In this document: positions 53,249 to 62,538 of the stretch, piece after piece | How positions within the stretch are numbered: position 1 is the stretch's first letter | How the letters are laid out: each line of letters opens with the position of its first letter | Origin: Cupriavidus oxalaticus | Lineage (GTDB): Bacteria > Pseudomonadota > Gammaproteobacteria > Burkholderiales > Burkholderiaceae | Reading direction: 5' to 3' | Length of the DNA stretch: 64,000 nt | Assembly: GCF_016894385.1 (NCBI RefSeq) | Contig: NZ_CP069812.1 | Location: 1,116,001 to 1,180,000 of the forward strand | Notes under the pieces: model-generated | What the model was told of the DNA's origin: nothing | Seen by the model: the letters and a program-made list of their open reading frames with translations, nothing else | Database searches by the model: none | Made by a program: the position numbers and the translations under genes

Positions 53249-54653
53249 TCCGTCCGCCCGGCTGACCGACAAGGTCGCACAGGCCCTGCAGGGCGGTGCG
53301 GCCTTTGTTGTTTCTGGGGACGGCGCGCCGGTGATCGCGGTGGCGCTGTCGGGCGGGCGCGATTCGGTCGCGCTGCTGCATGCCGCGTGCGCCGCCACGC
53401 AGGGCACGGCGGCGCGCGTGGTGGCGCTGCATGTGCATCACGGCCTGCAGGATGCCGCCGACGACTGGGACCGCTTCTGCGAGGCGTTGTGCGCGCAGTG
53501 GCAGGTCGGCTATTTCGTGCGCCGGGTCGCGGTGCGGCAGGCGGCGGGCGAGGGCGTGGAAGCCGCCGCGCGCCGCGCGCGCTATGCCGCGCTGGCGGCG
53601 ATGTGCGCCGACAGCGGGGCGCGCCTGCTGCTGTTCGCGCATCACCAGGACGACCAGGTCGAGACCGTGCTGCTGCGGCTGTTTCGCGGCGCCGGGGTGG
53701 CTGGCATGGCCGGCATGCCGGCAATGCGGCCGCTCGATGCGCACGGCGGCGTGATGCTGCTGCGGCCGTGGCTGGCCGTGGGCCGCGATGAGATCGATGC
53801 CTACTGCGGCGCCAATGCGCTGCGCTGGATCGATGATCCCTCCAATGCCGACGCGCGCTATGCCCGCAACGCCCTGCGCGCGCACCTGCCGGCGCTGGTA
53901 TCGGCCTTTCCCGCGCTGCACGCCAACGTGGTCCAGGCCGCGGCGCATTTCGCGCAGGCCGGCGACCTGATCGACCAGCTGGCCGCCGCCGCGATGGCGC
54001 AGCTGGCGCATCCGGGCCGCGATGCCGATACGCTGGCCGAACTCGACCTTGCTGGTTTGCGCGCGCTGCCGGCGGCGCAGGCCGATGCGGTGCTGCGGCT
54101 GTGGCTGCGCGACCTCGGCGCGCGCGCGCCATCGACCGCGCGGCTTGCGGCGATGCGCGCGCAACTGGTCGCACACGAGGGCGGCGAGCCTGCCATCGCC
54201 CACGACGGCCTGGTTCTGCGCCGCTTCCGCGACCGCGTGCTGGCCTGCACGCCGCCGCCTGCGCAACCTCCCCAAGCCGTATCGCTGGACTGGCGCGGCG
54301 AGGACCGCATCGTCGTGCCCGCATGGCGCGGCGAGCTGCGCTTCTACCGCGACGACAGCTTCGGCGTGCCGGAAGCCGTGCTGCGCCAGCCGCTGCGGCT
54401 GGCGCCGCGTGCCGGCGGCGAACGGCTGGTGCTGCGTCCCGGCGGCCCGGCGCGGGCGCTCAAGCAAGCCTGCCAGGAAGCTGGCATCCCCGCCTGGCGC
54501 CGGGCGTGGCTGCCGCTGCTGTGGGCGGGCGACACCCTCGTGCTTGCCGCCGGCCTCGGCATGCACCGCCGCTGGCCGGCGGAGGCGGCGGCACCGCGCT
54601 GGCGCGTCGAATGGCATGCGCAGCCCCCGCAAGTGCCGGGCGCGCCGCGCTGA
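53214..54653 (+). CDS. tilS: tRNA(Ile)-lysidine synthase
   Basis: Makes lysidine at the wobble base of tRNA-Ile(CAU). The PP-loop ATPase motif [12 protein letters not shown] lies near residue 44, [11 protein letters not shown] and [17 protein letters not shown] follow, and the TilS C-terminal domain runs from about 390 ([24 protein letters not shown]). 479 residues from the ATG at 53214, inside the last 35 bp of accA. Although that overlap is long, no better ATG occurs before the conserved PP-loop. Confidence 0.94.
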   Translation: MASSRKPAPRNDPSARLTDKVAQALQGGAAFVVSGDGAPVIAVALSGGRDSVALLHAACAATQGTAARVVALHVHHGLQDAADDWDRFCEALCAQWQVGYFVRRVAVRQAAGEGVEAAARRARYAALAAMCADSGARLLLFAHHQDDQVETVLLRLFRGAGVAGMAGMPAMRPLDAHGGVMLLRPWLAVGRDEIDAYCGANALRWIDDPSNADARYARNALRAHLPALVSAFPALHANVVQAAAHFAQAGDLIDQLAAAAMAQLAHPGRDADTLAELDLAGLRALPAAQADAVLRLWLRDLGARAPSTARLAAMRAQLVAHEGGEPAIAHDGLVLRRFRDRVLACTPPPAQPPQAVSLDWRGEDRIVVPAWRGELRFYRDDSFGVPEAVLRQPLRLAPRAGGERLVLRPGGPARALKQACQEAGIPAWRRAWLPLLWAGDTLVLAAGLGMHRRWPAEAAAPRWRVEWHAQPPQVPGAPR

Positions 54654-54787
54654 GCGCCCTGTCCGCGGGAGCGGCAAGCCGCGTTGATCACATCGGGAAA
54701 GCCCGCAAAGCTCGGCTTCGCCTTGCCTGATAAGCCTTGTTCGTGTATTTTCAAGGGCTTTGCACAATCGCTGGCGTCGACAAGAAG

Positions 54788-56038
54788 ATGGCTCTCATCG
54801 TTCACAAATACGGCGGCACTTCGATGGGTTCCACGGAACGCATCAAGAATGTCGCCAAGCGCGTTGCCAAGTGGCACCGCGCCGGTCACCGCGTAGTCGT
54901 GGTGCCTTCGGCCATGTCGGGCGAGACCAATCGCCTGCTGGGACTCGCCAAGGAAATTTCGCCGCAGCCGAATCCGCGTGAACTGGACATGCTCGCCTCC
55001 ACCGGCGAACAGGCCAGCGTGGCACTGCTGGCAATCGCCCTGCACGGCGAGAACATCGACGCGGTCAGCTACACCGGCTGGCAAGTGCCGGTGAAGACCG
55101 ACTCGTCGTACACCAAGGCGCGTATCGAATCGATCGACGACGAGCGCATCCTCGGCGACCTCGACGCCGGCCGCGTGGTTGTGATCACTGGCTTCCAGGG
55201 CATCGACGACGACGGCAACATCACCACGCTGGGCCGCGGCGGCTCGGACACCTCGGCCGTGGCCATTGCCGCCGCGATCGAAGCCGACGAGTGCCTGATC
55301 TACACCGACGTCGACGGCGTGTACACCACCGACCCGCGCGTGGTCGAGGACGCCCGCCGCCTGGACCAGATCACCTTCGAGGAAATGCTGGAAATGGCCA
55401 GCCTCGGCTCCAAGGTGCTGCAGATCCGCTCGGTGGAGTTCGCCGGCAAGTACCGCGTGAAGACCCGCGTGCTGTCGTCGCTGACCGACCCGCTTATGCC
55501 GCTCGAGCAGGAAATGCACTCGGGCACGCTGATCACTTTTGAGGAAGAGTCTGAAATGGAAGCAGCCGTCATCTCCGGCATCGCCTTTGCCCGTGACGAG
55601 GCCAAGATCACCGTTCTGGGCGTGCCGGACAAGCCGGGCATCGCCTACCAGATCCTGGGTCCGATCGCCGACGCCAACATCGACGTCGACATGATCATCC
55701 AGAACCAGTCCGTCGACGGCAAGACCGACTTCACCTTCACCGTGCCGCGCGCCGACTACCAGCGTGCGCTGGCGATCCTGGACGACGGCGTGAAGACCCA
55801 TATCGGCGCCGGCAGCGTGTCGGGTGACCCGAAGGTGTCGAAGGTGTCGGTGGTGGGCGTTGGCATGCGCTCGCACGTGGGCATCGCCAGCAAGATGTTC
55901 CGCACGCTGTCGGAAGAGGGCATCAACATCCAGATGATCTCCACCTCGGAAATCAAGATCTCGGTGCTGATCGACGAGAAGTACATGGAACTGGCCGTGC
56001 GCGCCCTGCACAAGGCCTTCGAACTGGAACAGGCGTGA
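54788..56038 (+). CDS. lysC: aspartate kinase
   Basis: Phosphorylates aspartate at the head of the lysine, threonine and methionine pathway. 416 residues from the ATG at 54788. The kinase core shows [33 protein letters not shown] and [16 protein letters not shown]; two C-terminal ACT domains start near 265 and 345 ([18 protein letters not shown] and [19 protein letters not shown]), so feedback control by lysine and/or threonine is expected. Length and order resemble the homo-oligomeric or alpha/beta kinases of Pseudomonas and Corynebacterium. Confidence 0.96.
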   Translation: MALIVHKYGGTSMGSTERIKNVAKRVAKWHRAGHRVVVVPSAMSGETNRLLGLAKEISPQPNPRELDMLASTGEQASVALLAIALHGENIDAVSYTGWQVPVKTDSSYTKARIESIDDERILGDLDAGRVVVITGFQGIDDDGNITTLGRGGSDTSAVAIAAAIEADECLIYTDVDGVYTTDPRVVEDARRLDQITFEEMLEMASLGSKVLQIRSVEFAGKYRVKTRVLSSLTDPLMPLEQEMHSGTLITFEEESEMEAAVISGIAFARDEAKITVLGVPDKPGIAYQILGPIADANIDVDMIIQNQSVDGKTDFTFTVPRADYQRALAILDDGVKTHIGAGSVSGDPKVSKVSVVGVGMRSHVGIASKMFRTLSEEGINIQMISTSEIKISVLIDEKYMELAVRALHKAFELEQA

Positions 56039-56098
56039 TCCGTTCGTAAGCATTTTCTGGCGGCGCCGCAGATTTTGTGTTGAGTCATCGATTTTTCA

Positions 56099-56127
56099 TT
56101 GACCAACCCGCGCGGCGTCGCTAGAAT
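56099..56127 (+). promoter_or_regulatory. promoter of tRNA-Ser
   Basis: TTGACC at 56099-56104 and TAGAAT at 56122-56127 are separated by exactly 17 bp. The expected start lies about 35 bp before the mature tRNA. Confidence 0.82.
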
Positions 56128-56168
56128 ACGCGCTTCGTTGTGTGGCTCCCTCACACAACGCAAGTTTG

Positions 56169-56262
56169 GGAGACGTGGCCGAGAGGTCGAAGGCACTCCC
56201 CTGCTAAGGGAGCATCCGGGCCAAAACCTGGATCGAGGGTTCGAATCCCTCCGTCTCCGCCA
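56169..56262 (+). tRNA. tRNA-Ser(GCU)
   Basis: 94 nt including an encoded CCA end. The acceptor stem pairs GGAGACG with CGTCTCC, the anticodon stem CTCCC/GGGAG holds the loop CTGCTAA with anticodon GCU at 56203-56205, a long class II variable arm follows (CATCCGGG...CCTGGATCG) and the T arm reads AGGGTTCGAATCCCT. GCU reads AGC/AGU serine codons. This gene is a common integration target; an integrase remnant lies just downstream. Confidence 0.97.
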
Positions 56263-56281
56263 CTACATCTGTATTGGCGGC

Positions 56282-56314
56282 AAACCCCGGAAGATCGCGG
56301 TCTTCCGGGGTTTT
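56282..56314 (+). terminator. terminator of tRNA-Ser
   Basis: CCCCGGAAGA (56285-56294) and TCTTCCGGGG (56301-56310) form a 10-bp stem with a 6-base loop, extended by AAA/TTT, followed by TTTTGTTTTTT. Confidence 0.9.
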
Positions 56315-56386
56315 GTTTTTTGGGGCTGGGGTTCAGGCGGTACACTATGCCGCGCAGGTGTTACACCGGTACCTGTGAGAACCCGA

Positions 56387-56790
56387 ATGGCAACGAACAT
56401 CCAGCTTCGCGGCACCGTCTACGACTTCCGCCGCAAATTCCCCTAGACCTTATCGAGCAGCACAGCGGCACGCGCGAGATTATCCGCAGCTTGGGCACAA
56501 AGAATCGGGCCGAGGCAGAGCGCCTTGCGGACGAGTACGCAGAGAAAGTAGTCGAGGAAGAAGCGGACAGGCTCAGCGTGTTATCGCATCGTAGAGCGCC
56601 GCAGAGTGGAGGTAGGGCACGGCCCCATCCCACCGCCATTCGTGCCGCTGCGGAGCCGCTAAGGGCCGCGGGCCAGTCAGCCAAGGCAATCAAGCCTGCG
56701 ATATCAAGCCAGACGCTCGAATCCATCATCCCACTTTGGCAGCGAGATAAGCAGCCCACGGCAAGGACGGTTGATGCTGTTATCCCGTGA
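56387..56790 (+). pseudogene. phage-type tyrosine integrase, frameshifted and truncated
   Basis: Starts with ATG at 56387: MATNIQLRGTVYDFRRKFP, then a stop at about 56444. The same protein continues in another frame after the C run: DLIEQHSGTREIIRSLGTKNRAEAERLADEYAEKVVEEE, up to the stop at 56790. Together this is the N-terminal SAM-like/arm-binding part of a phage integrase ('xLRG-YxFRRxxP ... SLGT...EAerlA' pattern). A single C lost from the CCCC run would explain the shift. The catalytic domain (R-H-R-Y) is absent, so it is inactive. Its place 125 bp after tRNA-Ser(GCU), on the same strand, points to an old integrative element that used the tRNA 3' end as attB. Confidence 0.82.
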
Positions 56791-57008
56791 GGAAGGCGAC
56801 GACCGGCAGGCAGGTCAAGAAGTCCGGCATCTCCGGCTTTGCTGACCAGCGCGGGCATGCATTTCAGCCATGCCCGCGTCCAATTAAGGGGTGACCGTGT
56901 CCGGAGACACGGGGGGCAAATCCATATGGTAAGGTTGAGGAATGAGTTTGTGGACTTCAGTTGGTGATGCATGGACCGCACTATATCGTGCTGGCAGAGT
57001 GATGCAGC
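56791..57008. other. integrase-distal debris with two hairpins
   Basis: About 218 bp. A 10-bp stem CGCGGGCATG/CATGCCCGCG lies at 56850-56878, and a second palindrome CCGTGTC-CGGA-GACACGG follows near 56895-56912. Neither has a T run. They may be ends of a lost mobile element, but no terminal repeat partner is found in the window. Confidence 0.4.
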
Positions 57009-57440
57009 GTGAGTGATGCGAAGCAGGAAACGCAGCGCGCGCTGCGGACTGAGAGAGTTTCAATCAGCCGGGCTCTGCGCCTGAGCGTGCCGCCAGAGGC
57101 CAGGCCTGCGCCGGTCAACCGGAAAGACTGGCTGCGGCAGAGGAAGGAGCAATTGCAGGCCGCCCGTGCTGCTGCCAAGCAACGGCGCGATCTGCTAAGA
57201 GCCGAAATCATGTCGGCAGTGCAAGATGTTGCCCGAGAGGAACGCACTGCTGCGCGGCTGGAAGTTGAACGCCTGAAGGCGGAAACCAAGACCGCGCGGA
57301 CCTACGCGCGGGAGGACGCACGCGCCGCCGCCAAGTTCGAGCGCGGCCAGCCAACCCGCTCGGCGTCCAAGCGAAAGACGCTGGCTAATGAGAAACGCAA
57401 GCTGGTCTCTTACGCTGATCTGTTGCGGATGCGTGGGTGA
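57009..57440 (+). CDS. hypothetical charged coiled-coil protein
   Basis: 143 residues from a GTG at 57009 (MSDAKQETQRALRTERVS). Not recognised. The sequence is very rich in Arg, Ala, Lys, Glu and Gln with almost no hydrophobic core, and residues about 45-105 look like a continuous helix or coiled coil. It ends KRKLVSYADLLRMRG. Such composition is seen in KfrA-like or plasmid/phage accessory proteins, but that is only a resemblance. No clear ribosome binding site is seen. It lies in the tRNA-linked accessory zone, alone. Confidence 0.5.
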   Translation: MSDAKQETQRALRTERVSISRALRLSVPPEARPAPVNRKDWLRQRKEQLQAARAAAKQRRDLLRAEIMSAVQDVAREERTAARLEVERLKAETKTARTYAREDARAAAKFERGQPTRSASKRKTLANEKRKLVSYADLLRMRG

Positions 57441-57892
57441 TCTGGCGAAAGGTCGATAGGGCCGACTACGTTCGATTTCGTGGAAAGCGGGGTTGATCTG
57501 GTGATCCGATTCGACGGGTTGCCGGCGGTCGACCTGCATTCGCTACCGACCCCACCACAGTTATTCGCGCACAGTTCTCCGACCGGCCAAAGTCCGGCCG
57601 TCACAGCCATTCGAGCGGGATGGCGGGAAGACTAAAGTCCCCCAGCCCTGCCGGCGATCATGCCTGCTCGGCCTGCCTCCGTTCGTCAGGACGCTCGAAC
57701 GACAATCCCGCCTCCACCAGGATCCGCGTCGTGCTCTGCAGAGGAAGGGCCGAACTCGCAGGCTGGCGTTCTAAATCCCACTCTGGTGCCAAGGGGGCGA
57801 TCTCTGCGAATGTTTTTTGACAAAGCAGAACCCAGCGCCTAGCATGAATAACTAGTCAACTAGTTGTCTGGACGGAGTGACGTGACGGGAAT
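57441..57892. other. noncoding stretch and promoter of the flavoprotein operon
   Basis: About 450 bp with no credible gene; open frames here are short and lack family patterns. It contains ACCGGCC-AAAGT-CCGGCC-like dyads near 57582-57598 and ends with the 20-bp motif at 57850-57869, just before the flavoprotein start. Confidence 0.45.
57850..57869 (+). promoter_or_regulatory. motif A: putative GntR operator upstream of flavoprotein operon
   Basis: AACTAGTCAACTAGTTGTCT, containing the dyad AACTAG...CTAGTT and a repeated ACTAGT. It lies 24 bp upstream of the flavoprotein ATG, and 16 of 20 bases recur upstream of the second Bug gene at 63366-63385. Confidence 0.65.
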
Positions 57893-59644
57893 ATGTCATG
57901 TGCGCGACTGCCCATAAAAACTACCATGCCCCCCAGCCCCAACCGATTGGTTGAAACCGACGTGGTCGTAATCGGCGGCGGTTCAGCCGGTGCTCATGCC
58001 GCGCTTCAAGCCCAGGCCGACGGCTTGCGGGTTCTGATGATTGTTAAAGGTTTTCTTGGCCGAAGCGGTGCCTCGATCTTTGCGGGCAACCTCCAGCTTA
58101 CCGAAACGCGCGACCCGGAAGCGACCGAACGCTTCATTCAAATCCGCTGCCGCTATGGCAGTAGCTATCTCAGCGACCAGGACTATCTGCGCCGAGTCAG
58201 CCAGTTTACCGAGCGCACCTTCTTTCCAGACATGGAGAAGCGTGGACTTTATATCCGTCGCCACGATGATGGTCAGCTAGTGACGAGTGGCGACCGCAAG
58301 GCTGGCAACGTCTGGGCACCGAACCAGGGATTTTCGGGCACGTTCATTATGGAATTACTGCGCAAGGATGTGCTCGTGCGCGGCATCCCGTTGCTGCAGG
58401 AAACCATGGTTACCTCGTTGCTGACCCACGAGGGACGGATCGCTGGTGTGATTGCCTATGACATCGTGCGTGGAGAGTGGGTCGTGGTCAGAGCCAAAGC
58501 GGTGATCGTGGCCACTGGACCGAGCAATTATTTGTCGACGCGCGCTACCGGAACGCGCGAGCAGTGTGCCAATGGCCTGGCCATGGCGTGGCGCGCGGGG
58601 GCAGAACTGCAGGACATCGAGATGCAGTGGTTCCATGCGTCGGACATTGCGGCACCCAGGTCATGGATGCGGCTCCATATCTATCCGAATCCAATGCCCA
58701 ACACGGACAAGACAGTCCGGCTCTATGGCAGCGATCGTGAGATGTTCTTTCACCAGGGTATGTATCCGAAGGCAAAGCAGCCGTATTACCTTCAGTTGCG
58801 CAATCTGTATCACCAGGTGCGTCGCGGCAATGCGAACTGGACCGGGGGCTACTACGGCGGCTACACGCATATTGAGCCGGAGATTATGCAGCGCTACAGC
58901 TATCAGGCGCAGTTTTTCCGGCAGCTAGACATCGATATCAACGAACAGCTCGTAGAACTGGGCGTTACCTGGCATATGACGTTCGGGGGCATTCGGACGA
59001 ACGCCGCAACCATGGAGACCAGCGTTGATGGACTTTACGCGGCGGGCGGTGTTGGCAGTCATGGTGTGGGTTCGATCACCTTTGTTGGTTACGACGGCAC
59101 AGTGGCAGCGCAACTTGCTGGTGACCGTGCACGCAAAATGGAATTGCTGCCGCTCGATGGTGAGCAGGTGGCGCGTGAAGCCGCGCGCGTAGAGTCAAAA
59201 CGCGTAATGCGTCCGCAAGATGGTTATCTGCCTCAACAGGTGAAGACGCGCATCCGTGCGGTGATGGCCGATCGCATGGGCTATGTGAAGACAGAGGCCA
59301 GCATGCAGGCCGCCTTGGCCGAACTGGACGAAATCCGTCAGACCATGGTGCCGCGCATGGGACTGTCTACTATCACCGGCCATTGGAATTACGACCTGGT
59401 CGATGCACTGGACGTCGAGGACATGCTCGAGATCTGTGCGATCACGATCAAGGCTTCGATGGCACGTAAGGAGAGCCGTGGTTACTTCTTCCGCGAGGAC
59501 TATCCGATGATCGACAACGGGAACTGGCTGGTTCACTCGGTGTTAAGCCGTGAAGGCGATGACACGCGCATCAACCACGTGTCGGCAAGACAGACGTATG
59601 GACCTGACGAGGCCGTCGAGGATTTCCTGACAGCAGACTATTGA
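57893..59644 (+). CDS. FAD-dependent fumarate reductase/succinate dehydrogenase-like flavoprotein
   Basis: 583 residues from the ATG at 57893 with ACGGGA upstream; an ATG at 57926 is an alternative. The dinucleotide motif DVVVIGGGSAGAHAALQA covers residues 23-40 (GGGSAG 28-33), NLQL/SGASIFAGN follows, and the C-terminal FAD block is THMTFGGIRTN-like then LYAAGGVGSHGVGS. The FRD/SDH/AprA superfamily is clear. The usual substrate motif 'QFHPT' is MQWFHASDI here, and the AGE motif is AAGGVGSHG, so the substrate probably differs from fumarate or succinate. It precedes matching FeS and CCG subunit genes, so it is the catalytic subunit of a three-part enzyme. Confidence 0.9.
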   Translation: MSCARLPIKTTMPPSPNRLVETDVVVIGGGSAGAHAALQAQADGLRVLMIVKGFLGRSGASIFAGNLQLTETRDPEATERFIQIRCRYGSSYLSDQDYLRRVSQFTERTFFPDMEKRGLYIRRHDDGQLVTSGDRKAGNVWAPNQGFSGTFIMELLRKDVLVRGIPLLQETMVTSLLTHEGRIAGVIAYDIVRGEWVVVRAKAVIVATGPSNYLSTRATGTREQCANGLAMAWRAGAELQDIEMQWFHASDIAAPRSWMRLHIYPNPMPNTDKTVRLYGSDREMFFHQGMYPKAKQPYYLQLRNLYHQVRRGNANWTGGYYGGYTHIEPEIMQRYSYQAQFFRQLDIDINEQLVELGVTWHMTFGGIRTNAATMETSVDGLYAAGGVGSHGVGSITFVGYDGTVAAQLAGDRARKMELLPLDGEQVAREAARVESKRVMRPQDGYLPQQVKTRIRAVMADRMGYVKTEASMQAALAELDEIRQTMVPRMGLSTITGHWNYDLVDALDVEDMLEICAITIKASMARKESRGYFFREDYPMIDNGNWLVHSVLSREGDDTRINHVSARQTYGPDEAVEDFLTADY

Positions 59645-59653
59645 GGAGACACG

Positions 59654-60604
59654 ATGCCAGTCGCCCCTGCCGTAGTGCGCGCGCGGATATTCCGGTTCGA
59701 TCCGGAAACGGACCAAGGCCCTCGCTATGACACGATCGAAATTCCGTACCAGCCGCATATGCGTGTGCTTGATGTACTTGATCAGGCCGTGGACAGCTGC
59801 GGACTAGGCGTCGGCTATCGCTATTTTTGCGGCATAAAGCGGTGCGGAATGTGTGGGGTATCGGTCAATGGAAAGCCGGTTCTCGCATGTTGGGAGGCAG
59901 CGAGTGCCGAGATGACCATCGAGCCGCTTCCCAAATTACCGGTGATCCGTGACCTTGCAGTCGATCGTACCATCTTCGAAGGCGCGACTGTCGGGCTGCA
60001 TCCGGTGCTTGAGCGACATGAACCGTACGAGGGGTTTCCGGAGCCACTTACGCATGTGGAGATGCATGACGCATTCAAGTTAATGAATTGCATTGAATGC
60101 TACGTTTGCTCAACATCGTGCCCTGCGGTGCCGGACCAAGGTCCACACGAGTTCAAAGGTCGAGATTTTGTTGGTCCAGGCACGTTGGTACAAATCGCCA
60201 AGGCCGCGCTACATCCGCGCGATGGACGGGACCGCAGTGGTGAACTGGAGTTGGCCAGCCTGGATAACTGCATGTCGTGCGGCCGCTGTGAGGAGGTGTG
60301 CCCGAACAGCATTCCAATACTTAGCGGGGCTATCGCGCCATTGAGAGCCCGGGCGACAAAAGGACCCCGGGGCCTGGCACGTCTGCCGATGGAATTCTCA
60401 GAGAACGTGCGCGCCAATGGCAACGTCAATAGTGCTGCACTCTTTCTGCGTACGCGCGGTTGGCTGCGCACATTGGCCTCGGCGCCGATGCTGATCCGTA
60501 TGTTCTTTCATCGAAAGACCAGGCTGTTTCCGCGCTTCAGTGCGGAGGCACGGCGCAGTATCGACGCAGTGTTTTCGATCACGTCATCCGGAGAACGCAA
60601 GTGA
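59654..60604 (+). CDS. iron-sulfur subunit, 2Fe-2S plus two 4Fe-4S clusters
   Basis: 316 residues from the ATG at 59654 (GAGGAGACACG upstream). Like SdhB/FrdB in layout: N-terminal plant-type ferredoxin with Cys59, 64, 67 and 79 (CGIKRCGMCG...CW), then a C-terminal double cluster domain with Cys146/149/152/156 (CIECYVCSTSCP) and Cys206/209/212/216 (CMSCGRCEEVCP). Normal SdhB has a 3Fe-4S cluster; here both late sets look like full 4Fe-4S ligands. It should carry electrons from the flavoprotein to the CCG protein. The gap to the flavoprotein is 9 bp. Confidence 0.92.
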   Translation: MPVAPAVVRARIFRFDPETDQGPRYDTIEIPYQPHMRVLDVLDQAVDSCGLGVGYRYFCGIKRCGMCGVSVNGKPVLACWEAASAEMTIEPLPKLPVIRDLAVDRTIFEGATVGLHPVLERHEPYEGFPEPLTHVEMHDAFKLMNCIECYVCSTSCPAVPDQGPHEFKGRDFVGPGTLVQIAKAALHPRDGRDRSGELELASLDNCMSCGRCEEVCPNSIPILSGAIAPLRARATKGPRGLARLPMEFSENVRANGNVNSAALFLRTRGWLRTLASAPMLIRMFFHRKTRLFPRFSAEARRSIDAVFSITSSGERK

Positions 60605-61467
60605 TGCGCTTTGCCTACTATCCCGGGTGCTCGGCCAAGGCCAGCACACGCGAGCTCGACCGGGCAGCTCATTGGCTGGCTGAAGCGCTCCGCATCGAAT
60701 TGGTAGAGCTGGTTGACGCCGGTTGCTGCGGCTCCTGTGAAATCAAGAACCTTGATCCAGAGCGGCATTTGCTACTCAACGCGCGGATCTTGTCGCTGGC
60801 GGCAACACAGAATCTAGAAATCCTGACGGTTTGCGACACCTGTCAGGCCAACTTGCTGCAAACCAGTCGGCTGATGCGAGGCGATGTCGGTGCGAGCGTT
60901 CGCATTGTGCGCAAGCTTGAGGGAGTTGGCGTTCGCTATCCTCATACGCCAATTACAAGGCATTTCCTCACGATCATGATGGAGGAGTTCGGTATCGAAC
61001 GGCTTCGCGGGCTCGTAACACGATCGCTACAGGGCGTACGGGTGGCACCGTTTGCGTGTTGCCACGCGTTTCGTGGTCCGGGAGCTTCTCCGGGTGCGAG
61101 GGGATACCTTGACGATGCGGTGCGCATCACAGGCGCCGAGGTTGTGCCGGTACGGCTAGATAGCGATTGCTGCGGCTTTCACGTCCTGATGTCCAATGAG
61201 GCGCTGTCAGCCAAGGCATCAGGAAAATTTCTGTCACGCTGTGTGGATATGGGGGCCGACTGCGTGGTTACCAGCAGTCCTCTTTGCCACACCGCGCTTG
61301 ACATGTTTCAGCGCAAAGCAGAAGCGGTAACTGGCCGTCGCCTCGATGTGCCGGTGCTTCATGTAGAGCAGCTGCTGGGTTTGGCAATGGGAGCGTCGCC
61401 CAAGACCATCGGGCTTGATCGACACCTCGTCTCGGCGCGCGGCCTGTTGGATCGGCTGACCGTCTGA
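60604..61467 (+). CDS. CCG-domain protein, HdrB/SdhE-like
   Basis: 287 residues from the ATG at 60604 that overlaps the FeS-subunit stop by one base; a GTG lies just before it. Two Cys-rich CCG domains: Cys9, Cys41-Cys42 (AGCCGSC), Cys77-x2-Cys80 (CDTC) and then Cys152-Cys153 (ACCHAF) and Cys189-Cys190 (SDCCGFH). Such domains hold the noncubane 4Fe-4S clusters of heterodisulfide reductase HdrB and the quinone- or thiol-linked SdhE/TfrB. Here it would couple the flavoprotein to quinone or a thiol. No membrane helix is present. Confidence 0.9.
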   Translation: MRFAYYPGCSAKASTRELDRAAHWLAEALRIELVELVDAGCCGSCEIKNLDPERHLLLNARILSLAATQNLEILTVCDTCQANLLQTSRLMRGDVGASVRIVRKLEGVGVRYPHTPITRHFLTIMMEEFGIERLRGLVTRSLQGVRVAPFACCHAFRGPGASPGARGYLDDAVRITGAEVVPVRLDSDCCGFHVLMSNEALSAKASGKFLSRCVDMGADCVVTSSPLCHTALDMFQRKAEAVTGRRLDVPVLHVEQLLGLAMGASPKTIGLDRHLVSARGLLDRLTV

Positions 61468-61502
61468 TTTAGATCCTCAACTCACGCGCGGAGGAAACTA
61501 CC

Positions 61503-62515
61503 GTGAAGACCTGGAATTCTGCATTGGCTCGCTGCGCCTGCCTGATGGCGATGCTGGCGATTTTCGGCGTGTTGGCGGTAGTAAGGCCAGCGTTCGCGCA
61601 AGCGCAATCGGCTTCGAACTGGCCTTCTCGGCCGATTCGGCTTGTGGTCAGCTGGCCACCGGGTGGAGGCGCGGATATCGTGGCCCGCATGTTGGCGAAA
61701 CATTTCGAGGCAAACCTCAGGCAGCCGATCGTGATAGACAATCGTGCCGGCGGTGGAGGCACGGTAGGGGCGCTTACTGTCGTCCATGCAGACCCAGACG
61801 GCTATACGCTGCTGTTCGCATCCGATGCGGAGTTGACCATCGCGCCAGTCGTCAACGCAGCAGCCAACTACAACCCCGCAAAGGACCTGGCGCCAATCTC
61901 GTTGGTGAGTAGTGGTCCGTTCATGCTTGTCGCAAATCCGAAGTTTCCGCCTAACACGTTGCAGGAGCTTATCGCCTATGCGAAGACCAACCCCGGGAAA
62001 GTCAACTATGGCTCATTCGGACCTGGGACAAACGGCCATATGCTGGGCGAGCAATTGAAGGCGATAGCGCATATCGATACGATCCATGTAGCCTACAAGG
62101 GTAGTGCACCAGCGATGGTGGATTTGATTGGCGGGGAAATTCAGTATGCTTTTTTTTGCCGATGGCCGCACTTGACATGGTCAAGGCGGGAAAGATCAAG
62201 TCGATCGCTGTGTTAGCGCCGGAGCGCTTGGCGAACGCAGGCACTATTCCAACCAGTGCGGAAGCGGGCTTGCCTGCACTAGTGGGAGGGACACGCTTCG
62301 GGATCCTGGCACCGGCGAAAACCCCTCGCTACGTCATTGATCGTATGCACGAGGCCGTGAAGACGACCCTGGCCTCGCCAGAGGTCAAGGCGTCATTGGC
62401 GCAGCTCTATACATTGCCAATCGGTAGCTCGCCGGATGAGTTTACAAAGTTCATCACGACAGAGACCGGCAAGTGGCGAAAACTGGCTGCGGATATCGGG
62501 ATGCGAGCGGAATAG
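61503..62515 (+). pseudogene. Bug-type solute receptor (TTT family), frameshifted at T8
   Basis: Starts with ATG 61503 and a signal peptide (MKTWNSALARCACLMAMLAIF...RPAFAQ). The Bug fold signature NWPSRPIRLVVSWPPGGGADIVARML and the later NYGSFGPGTNGHMLGEQLK and HVAYKGSAPAMVDLIGGEIQYAF are intact. At 62150-62157 eight T shift the frame and produce a stop at 62216. The family reading continues in the next frame as PMAALDMVKAGKIKSIAVLAPERLAN to the stop at 62515. One additional T would restore a single protein of about 338 residues. It may be a pseudogene, a sequencing error, or a slippery site; the gene otherwise looks well conserved. Confidence 0.85.
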
Positions 62516-62538
62516 GGGACCTGCCGGGCGACGCATGC

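Noticed and set aside
57195..57539. 114-residue minus-strand open frame in the accessory debris
   Set aside because: Antisense to the coiled-coil ORF; Arg/Pro-rich, no pattern. Neither strand is certain here, but the plus strand has the more protein-like composition.
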